Source: Mercenaria mercenaria (taxonomy: Eukaryota > Mollusca > Bivalvia > Venerida > Veneridae). From it: a stretch of DNA of 64,000 nucleotides. Under the pieces are notes generated by a model. It ran no database searches. It was not told where the DNA came from and saw only the letters and a program-made list of their open reading frames with translations. The stretch spans positions 17,936,001-18,000,000 of the forward strand of contig NC_069368.1 of assembly GCF_021730395.1 (NCBI RefSeq). The letters run 5' to 3'. Shown in pieces: positions 56,493 to 64,000 of the stretch; positions within the stretch are counted from its first letter, which is position 1, and each line of letters opens with the position of its first letter. Made by a program: the position numbers and the translations under genes.

Positions 56493-59167
56493 AAAAAGCA
56501 AAATAATAAAAGTGTAAATGGGACATTTAATACGTTTGATGACGTGAGATCACAGAAACGTAGTGATAGAATACCCGAGTAGCAGTGGACAAGGTAAATA
56601 ACTTGATAGACTTAAATTTGTTTTATCTCACATTGTAGTCCCTTATATGTGCATGTACTTAAAGGTATTTCCGCAAATTGAAATTAGAAATTCATGTGAA
56701 AAATCAGAATCCCCGAAACAGCTTTCCAAATGCAAGGACATGAAATATATATGATAAAAGTTGAAAAGATATATCTGTAGGTAAACTTGCGAGCATGAAA
56801 GCTACTCTGAGCCCTATCTCCACAGTGCTTTGTAAGAAAATGAGTGAACATTTTTGGTGCAAAATTTTGGTATCGTATGCAACCTAAATTGCTATAAAAT
56901 ATTTATTTTCAAATCAAAGAAATGCCAAATTAGTGCATACGAGCGTTACTTTTTCAAGAAAATGTCGTTAAACATTCTAATGCGCAAAACACGTGCACAG
57001 TTTTTCTGAAATATTTCGCCGCCATGTTTATTTCAAGGAATAAAATATATGATTGCTATTTTACCTCAGATTTCCTTACTGAAATATGTATGTCTCCTTA
57101 TTCATGGTTAGAGATATCCATTTAGTATAGTTTTTCACTATCCGATCCCCTTAATCTGTTACCGATCCATCACATTTAAAGAATAAACGCAATGTGTAAT
57201 GATAGTTTTTCGCTTTACACACCTCTCTTGGACAAGAAAGCCGTTTAACTTAAAATTTGTAAGCATCCGCTGGCAAAATATTAATGAAAGATCGGAACTT
57301 TTTCTAAAATAAAGTTGAATTTCAATCATTTTCAAAAACTGGAAATATTGCAGATTGTGTTGAATTTATAAATAAAACAAAAATCCCCAAAATAAACCAT
57401 TTTAGATCTTTTCCGGGAACTATACGTTTTAGCCGAACAACGCATTTCAAGATGACACAAAACTGATTTCGCTTCGTAAACAATGTCAAAGTTCACATGC
57501 GGAACGCTGCTGAAAAGGTAAAAGTGCTTACTTGTTTCAGTTTTACGTCCTGTAGAAAACAATCAACTTTCAACTTTGAATGCATATATGTTTTATAATT
57601 ATTCCAATATAAAAAACTGTCCGATCTTTTCCGAGAGAAATAAAACGAAGCAAATTTAACTTTTTGTTTACACATCACCATGTGAAATTAAAGGCATGTA
57701 CTATCACGAGACTCCCGCGCATTTTCAACCTCGTGGTGAATAAACTGAATTTACTTTAAAGTATGGTGTCTCATTTGAGCCAGTTATTTGTTAATTTAGA
57801 GAACATACATTAAAGAAGTGATTATGAGATTTTGCATGTGTACGAATATTTACTAGTCAACTTTAGATTAACGACGATAGAAAACAAATGTGCACTCGGC
57901 AAATAGCAAGTCTATTATTTTCAGGTGTATACTGAACACTGATTCCAATGTTCGTAATTTTCAGATAAAGAACTCCTTATCTTTGGTTTCTTAGACAGTC
58001 TTAGTACTTGATCGCTGCTTCCGCTGTCAACACCGCAGTAATCACTAATGTAAAGTCAGTGTCCATTTCTATGCCGGAATTTCAATACACATTTATTATC
58101 AGTTTAAATGTATGAAAATGTGAAAAAATATCATTGTTTTACAAAGAACCAAGATACAGAAAAGTTGCTTTTGAGATATTGCTGATTTTAATCATCAGGT
58201 TTTCGCGTGAAATGTTCAACTGATTGCATTTTGTAACATGTTTCGTAGTTATCTACAATTGTATACAAATTATATTACCTCCTAACATATTTGGCTGACA
58301 TTTTTTCTGCGATTTATTACATGCTGCATAAATTCTCATATTGTATATTAAAAAGTCGATAGGTCAAAACTGGTTAGTTTATTTGCATATATCATGATTA
58401 AGCAAATATTTCGATTGTTTCTATAATCTATAAATATACAATCACGTATGTGTGAGAAAGTTACGTTAAGTAATTCCGGTAGTTACCGCAGGAAGTGTCG
58501 AAATTCCATTCCCACCAAATTTTCCAAATTTTCCGTGAGATAAGCAGCGCGTTAGTACATAAATTCCACTATAATAAATTAAACCTTTCTTATAATTGCA
58601 CAGTCCTTTAAAAGAATTTTGGATCGTTGCCAAATCTTGTTCTCATTAAGTCTGAGACTTCTCTTACAATTTTAGGCAGTTTGGTACACCATACGTAGAA
58701 AAATCATTGTCCGCACATTGCACTACTTTTATGTATGTGAAAATAGCAATATGTACAGATTTATTTTCGTTTTAATACATGAGGTTGTCAGATTTGAAAA
58801 CAGATTTTGTACTTAGTTTAGTTCTATTCAGTAAGACATTTCTCCTATGCACTAACTGAAACTTTGAAATAACTTTTGCCATTCATGAATCTTTAATAAA
58901 GTATTTTGAAAGGATTTATAAATCTAACCAAAAATTTGGAAAAATACAGATAAAATATCTTTTTTGTTTATTTCAAAATTTTCGTTTTACTTTTTACACA
59001 GCTACTTTTAGTTCAGGTCTTGCAAACTGAGCTGTTTTTGTACTCTGGAATAGCTGCATGTGAAAGCTTTTGTTCACTATATTTTCACACCTCAAATGAC
59101 GGTCACCCTAAATTCAAGATGGCGGAAGTACCTTAAATATTCAATTATCTGATATACCAATGCTTGT
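56493..59167. other. Intergenic DNA, no gene supported
   Basis: AT-rich unique-looking sequence. Short frames near 57332-57681 (minus strand) have no motif or splice context. I see nothing in it. Confidence 0.5.
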
Positions 59168-59290
59168 ATTGTACTATTTAATTGACCTGTCAAAATATGT
59201 TCCCGGCTTTCATGTTAATCTTATATAGGCTCGAACAGAATATAATGAAAGCCGCGTCCATGTTTTGACAGGTCAAATAAATTGTACATT
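59168..59290. mobile_element. Short palindromic MITE
   Basis: TGTACTATTTAATTGACCTG-TCAAAA and GGCTTTCAT are matched in inverse by ATGAAAGCC and TTTTGACAGGTCAAATAAAT-TGTACA, around a 30 bp loop. No target duplication is clear. Confidence 0.65.
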
Positions 59291-60230
59291 GTTTTTAATA
59301 AATAGATATGACCTACTACAGTCCATAAAATAAACAAACCTGTTTGTAAACATTGCATGGCGAATCCACACAGAAGGAGAAGAAGCATTTTATAGAAATA
59401 TTCTGGACATATCCGTAGCCCTGATCAACCTATAAAGAAACGGGCCAGTCTATTTATAGAATAGCTGATTTCGACATGCGCATTAAAGTATAAACGCATT
59501 CAATGTTGTAGATTTGTTTGGTTTAAAATGGCTGAAATGAGCCCAGGAATAAGAAAATAACACAGATAGTCAGGTAAATACTTTTTAACGTTACTTTTTG
59601 TAAGATAAATGTTTTGTGATATAAATATCTATACAGTTGACAAACAGACTGTGGAATATTTAACAAATAATCACCCTAAATTATGATTTTGATATCTCTT
59701 GAAAGCGAAACAAGGAAATGTCTAGGAGTACGGATCCGTACCTACGGATAGATCCATTCCTCTAGATAATCCTGTTAGGGGTTGTCTAAGGGTAGTCAAA
59801 ATAATTCGACATTCAGATTGTCTAATATTTGTGACGGGGCAATCTAAACGTCAAAACTTTGTAGGACCAAAATAATGGAGGATAAATCACAGTACACAGT
59901 CATGTAAAGTTATCGGTTTCTAGACAAGGCAAACATTAACCGTGTACAGTACATACATAGGTTTAAATAACCAGAAAATTCGTAATTTTGGATATTATTT
60001 GATAAGTTTTACTTAAATCAATGAGGAATTGAATCTCTTTTCGATACATGTAAGTTTTATTTGAATTTATGGCCAATTATTGACGTAATCAGCATTTAAA
60101 CAAGTAGCATGTAAAGCGACGGCAGCGATGAAAATTTCATCGGAAAATGCTTCCACTATTTTGGTCTTTCGAGTGTTTGACGCGGGTGGGGATATTGTCC
60201 ATATAAAAAAAAAAACTTCAATATTTCATA
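59291..60230. other. Intergenic DNA, no gene supported
   Basis: A short palindrome TACGGATCCGTA lies at 59730. Nothing else is recognised. Confidence 0.5.
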
Positions 60231-60520
60231 GGATCGCGGTTTCGCCATCGTGATCTCGCGGTTCGCGCTCCTTGCATCGCTTTCTCTAACGATATGCGTA
60301 GCACTAGATTACGATGGCAAATTGCAAGATCACGAAACTTTAGCAATTCCGGGCTTTGCCATCGTGATTTCGCGCATGTGAAAATTCTCGATTATATGCT
60401 TCGTCATCGTGATTTCGCGCTTTGCCGTCATGATTTCTCTCCTTGCCATCATTATTCCGCGATTCGCGTCTCGCCTGCTCATGATAGAGAAGCGCGAGAT
60501 CACAATGGCGAATGCGAAAA
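60231..60520. repeat. GC-richer foldback of GCCATCGTGATTTCGCG motifs
   Basis: The motif TTTGCCATCGTGATTTCGCG and variants occurs about six times on the plus strand and twice inverted (GATTACGATGGCAAATTGC at 60308, GCGCGAGATCACAATGGCGA at 60492). It stands out from AT-rich flanks. The 83-residue frame through it is a repeat artefact. Confidence 0.7.
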
Positions 60521-62461
60521 AAAAAATGAAAATTTCAGGCTTTAACATTAACATTGGGTAGAAATGTTACCAACAATATTGAATCATAAAAAAATGTTAA
60601 AAACATAGCGTGATTATCGATATATCTCGACGACATCTAAAACCAAGTATTACACAACAAAATCTTGATTGGACATATTTTTAGAATGTTGTTCAAAAGT
60701 CTTCTGAAATATAATACATATAATTTAGTTACCTGAAAGGCCATTGAAAAAACGGTAATTACCAATTATAAAGAAAGACTGTGAATTGGTTATCAGATAC
60801 TGTAATATCGTATGACTTGTACCGGTGTCAAACCTTGGCAATACGCCTAGGATATAACTAGATGTGAATATTTGATTTTTTTTATATTTTATTTTCTAAA
60901 CATTGGGACCATGGAATAATTGATAATTTCTATAATAATATGCTTGACAAATTACGTCTGCAGTGATATACAAATTGTCGTGTTTAAAAGCTTTTAGCCT
61001 TGAAAATGTCTCTTCCAACAGTTTATTGATTTTTGACATTGTATTATAATTGTATAGAAGAAATTTGACTCTTTAAAACCGTTAGCGTCGACGGCGTATG
61101 AATGTAATATTTCAATGATAGGATTATTATATTGTCTAAATAAACAATCAAAAAGTAGGATAATGACTGTACCTAAATTGTTAACTAAAACTACAAAGAC
61201 AATTATTGGTGGATTTCAATGCACGTTAAATTAACCAATTATATAAACCAGTTTGCTATTACTTCAGTTTACTGTACTTTAAACAAAATATGAAGTAAGC
61301 AATGATTGCGTATGAAGCAATCTCCCTTGCATGTTATAGACTTCTTGTTGCAACCAAATAAATTAGCCAGTTTATTTGTCTATGCTTGCCAGATTTTCAA
61401 TACGCAGTTGCGTATCTGCGTAAAAGAAGCTACGCGCATGTTTTGCCATGGGTTATTTACAGCTTTAATTTGGTAGAAAAATCAAACAGATACACCGACC
61501 ATTCTCCCGATTATTTACTTTTTCTTCCGTGACGGCAGGGCTCCAGAAGAGATACGTATTAGCGTAAATTACGCTTTTAACTGATGCATATACATGTACA
61601 AATGTCTAATAATTTTTTAACGTATAGAAACGTATACGAAATTACAGAAACACACACAATGACATTTTACTAGCGTAAAACAAAATCTGAATTGTCTGGA
61701 TGATTTATGTAGCAAAGCACGGTTTCATGAATTCTCACTCATTGAACGTACACACGCATTGAATGGTACTCAATAGACCTAGCTTGAACTATATTATACA
61801 CTCAATGCATGCGTAAATCAAATAGTTGGGAATTAATATGTACGGTACGGTAGTGTATTTTAAAGCAGTGTCAAAAATATCAACTTCCAGTGCGGAGTAA
61901 ACAACAAAAATGTGTCTTTCTAAGAATGTAAAAGTGAACAAACACTCGACGCATTCTTTAAACCAACAAAAATGATCCCAAATAGCTAAAGGTATATTAA
62001 ATATTTGATTCAGTAGTGAGTTTGAAGCCAAAGCAAGCAAAGGGAGAAAAAAGAAGCAATAACTTGAATACTTGAATTGAAACAGAACTGCAAACAAATT
62101 CTTGGGTGTTCCTAAAGTTATTCCTGGCCAATTTCAGATATTACTATTTTACTAATTCACAAAAAATATGATGAGTAAATACTCACAGGCCAAACAAATT
62201 AAGATAACGGTTCTGTTTTGATTAATGTATTGTAAAATAAACTGTTGATAAAAGATCCAATGTAGTGTCAAACTCTCAAATGAATGATATTTGAAACTCT
62301 ATTTGGTGTTCCTCCGTTTTTAAGGTTCGAATGGAAGGATATGAACAATTAAGATTCAAGTTTTAGTTGAATATTGGTTTAATCTTATTTTGTTTTTCAT
62401 TTGCAACAAAATTTGAGATATAAATAACACAAAACATCTGGCAAAAGGAGGTCCGTACTCC
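60521..62461. other. Intergenic DNA, no gene supported
   Basis: AT-rich. A 102-residue minus-strand frame (61789-62097) has no recognisable domain. Nothing else is seen. Confidence 0.5.
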
Positions 62462-62600
62462 TAGACAAGGTAGTGAGTTCGATCCCCGACCGCGTCATAC
62501 CAGAAACGTGAATAATGGTACCAGTAGCTCCACTGCTTGGCGCTCAGCATTAAAATGGAAAATTGCTTCTCTGACTAGTATAGGGGTACGGATCCATAAA
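62462..62600 (+). mobile_element. tRNA-derived SINE, partial copy
   Basis: The B box GAGTTCGATCCCC is followed by GACCGCGTCATACCAGAAAC-GTG, ATGGTACCAGTAGCTCCACT and GCGCTCAGCATTAAAATGGA. The A-box part of the head is missing. Same family as 62893-63060. Confidence 0.75.
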
Positions 62601-62892
62601 CACTTTCTTTTTTAATGAATACTAATAACGGGCTGACGCTATTGAAGATTTTAGATATTTAGATGTAAAAACGTATATGTAGACTAACTCTAGTTTCAGA
62701 TAATATTATATGCTTGCTGATGTGTTGAGCTGCATATTCATTACTTCAAGTCGGTGTTGACGTGAAAAGAATGTGGTTCTTTAGATACTAAAATCGAAAG
62801 AAAGAAAATCTTTTCCTATGTAATCGAATAATTTTCGACTATATCTTCAAAAAGTTGCCTATTCCACCTTCATCAGCCTTTTAATTAGTTTT

Positions 62893-63060
62893 TCAAACCC
62901 CTCGATAGCCTAATGGTAGAGCGTCCACTTTACGCGCAGGAGGTAGCGATTTCGATCTCCGATCGCGTCATACCAGAGACGTGAAAGATGGTACCAGAAG
63001 CTCCACTGCTTGACGCTCAGCATTTAAATGGAAACTTGCTTCTCTTCTCTCATACCCTTG
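62893..63060 (+). mobile_element. tRNA-derived SINE
   Basis: The head TAGCCTAATGGTAGAGCG (A box) and ATTTCGATCTCC (B box) is followed by GATCGCGTCATACCAGAGAC, GATGGTACCAGAAGCTCCAC and GACGCTCAGCATTTAAATGG. It is not a tRNA gene: the B box is off-consensus and the acceptor stem does not close. Confidence 0.8.
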
Positions 63061-63589
63061 AGTCAGGAATGAGGTGTAGAGAGTGATTATGTTAGGTAAA
63101 GAACTTGCTTCAAATCGACCGAAAATAAATTAGTATAAACTAATATAATTCATTTTCGTAGGTGCCAGAATGTGTTTACACAAACGCAGACGTACAAATC
63201 CCACTTAGTGGAAGATTCCTTGATAAATATAGCGGTGACAACAACATCTATTCCCGTCATAAACTTGTTCATGTTCAAATAAAAATATTTTGTTGTTGCA
63301 GAAGAAGTAACTGCTACTTGTTTTCACTGTTAACACATTTGTTATGCTGGAGAGAACGTCCTTAACGTTATTTCTGTGTGATGTCTATGAGGATCAACAA
63401 TGTGCTTTAAATATGATCCCTTGCTTTTAATGATTATTGTCTGAAATTGGAATTGACCAGCCCATGAGCTTTAGCGGTCGCATTTTTACACAAATAAAAA
63501 CATTAAATCGGAGGAACATAGCCGAACTTGTTTAGATAAAAGCAACATACCTTTTTAACAACTCTCTTTAGACATGACTGTGCTCTTGC
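63061..63589. other. Intergenic DNA, no gene supported
   Basis: A 67-residue frame (63162-63365) begins after TTTTCGTAG| and could be an exon (VPECVYTNADVQIPLSG), but no partner exon or family is seen. Confidence 0.4.
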
Positions 63590-63602
63590 TAGTAATCTTT
63601 TT

Positions 63603-64000
63603 ATACGCCCGTTTTGTATAATGTGATGACGCGTGCGTCTATCCGTCTGTCCGTCCGTCAGTCATAATTCGAGTCCAGAACATAACTTCATAACCATTAA
63701 AGGTATCGACTTTAAACTTGGCATATAGATAGATTACGATGTAATACGATGTACAAAGCGCATGAACCGGCCCCGTAGAACAAAGGTCAAGGTAGAAAAG
63801 TATTGATCCCAAAGGTCAGAACTGTCTATCATATTTCGTGTCCGAAGCAAGCTTACTAACCATTCATGGTATTGACATCTAACTTGGCATGCAGGTAGGT
63901 AATGATGAGTGAAAGTGCACAGAATATGAACCTGGTTTAAGGTGATCTCATAGGTCAAATCTGTCCGTAATATTAGTTCTGAAGCATAACTTATTAACAA
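63603..64000. repeat. Tandem-repeat transposon, running off the window
   Basis: It starts TATACGCCCGTTTTGTATAA, then (GTCC)n and two units of about 175 bp with CATAACTTCATAACCATTAA-AGGTATCGAC and AACTTGGCAT. The right end is outside the window. Confidence 0.7.

Noticed and set aside
61789-62097. 102-residue minus-strand frame
   Set aside because: Hydrophobic, Phe/Tyr/Ile-rich composition typical of chance frames in AT-rich DNA, with no family recognised.
59717-62466. TGTCTAGGAGTACGGA at 59717 matched in inverse near 62451, suggesting a 2.7 kb element
   Set aside because: The right match lies inside the anticodon region of a tRNA-derived SINE (62462-62600), and no target duplication or coding content supports an element.
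62893-62970. tRNA gene
   Set aside because: A and B boxes are present but the B box is off-consensus and the acceptor stem does not pair. The conserved tail makes it a SINE.

Overview
The window looks like nuclear DNA of a bivalve mollusc, probably a venerid-type clam. It is AT-rich, its genes have spliced exons with GT/AG borders, it carries tRNA-derived SINEs and many palindromic and minisatellite-bearing transposons of bivalve type, and one gene is a molluscan NLR-like protein. The species call is inference from repeat style. Nothing bacterial is present: no operons and no CRISPR.

Region 1 (1-4.4 kb): two copies of a palindromic repeat (PAL-1). The second is split by a 3,847 bp Polinton/Maverick-derived fossil with about 300 bp terminal inverted repeats, AG...CT ends and a 6 bp target duplication. 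It still carries a capsid-gene remnant. Region 2 (4.6-14.3 kb): the best gene in the window. Five phase-compatible exons encode about 1,285 residues: a CXorf38/DUF4559-like N-terminal domain with an Rx4H motif typical of HEPN RNases, a coiled coil, a NACHT NTPase and degenerate LRR-like repeats. It is a plausible innate-immune sensor with a possible RNA-cutting effector end. Two introns hold tandem-repeat elements. Region 3 (14.3-28.3 kb): repeats, two tRNA-derived SINEs, and a PiggyBac transposon (21,979-25,193) whose transposase keeps all three catalytic aspartates but has one in-frame TGA.

Region 4 (28.3-48 kb): three long inverted-repeat (foldback) elements lie almost head to tail. FB-I (28,735-33,949) has 2.2-2.3 kb arms made of minisatellite plus half a LINE and sits inside another LINE with a 3 bp target duplication. 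FB-II (35,976-40,780) has arms built from AGCCAGAGT repeats. FB-III (41,135-47,520) is flanked by an exact 9 bp duplication and contains a smaller foldback that also has an exact 9 bp duplication, plus a 5'-truncated LINE. Region 5 (48-52.1 kb): a duplicated repeat, a 48 bp minisatellite and a partly resolved multi-exon host gene with a coiled coil, a 14-residue Pro/Ser/Ala repeat tract and a short possibly BEN-like C-terminus. Region 6 (52.3-64 kb): Helentron-like (HINE) repeats in tandem, a mariner-type MITE whose empty site is visible elsewhere in the window, two further SINEs and long stretches with no gene I can support.

No search or alignment was run. Family names come from motifs read by eye, and repeat borders are good to a few bases only where target duplications are given.
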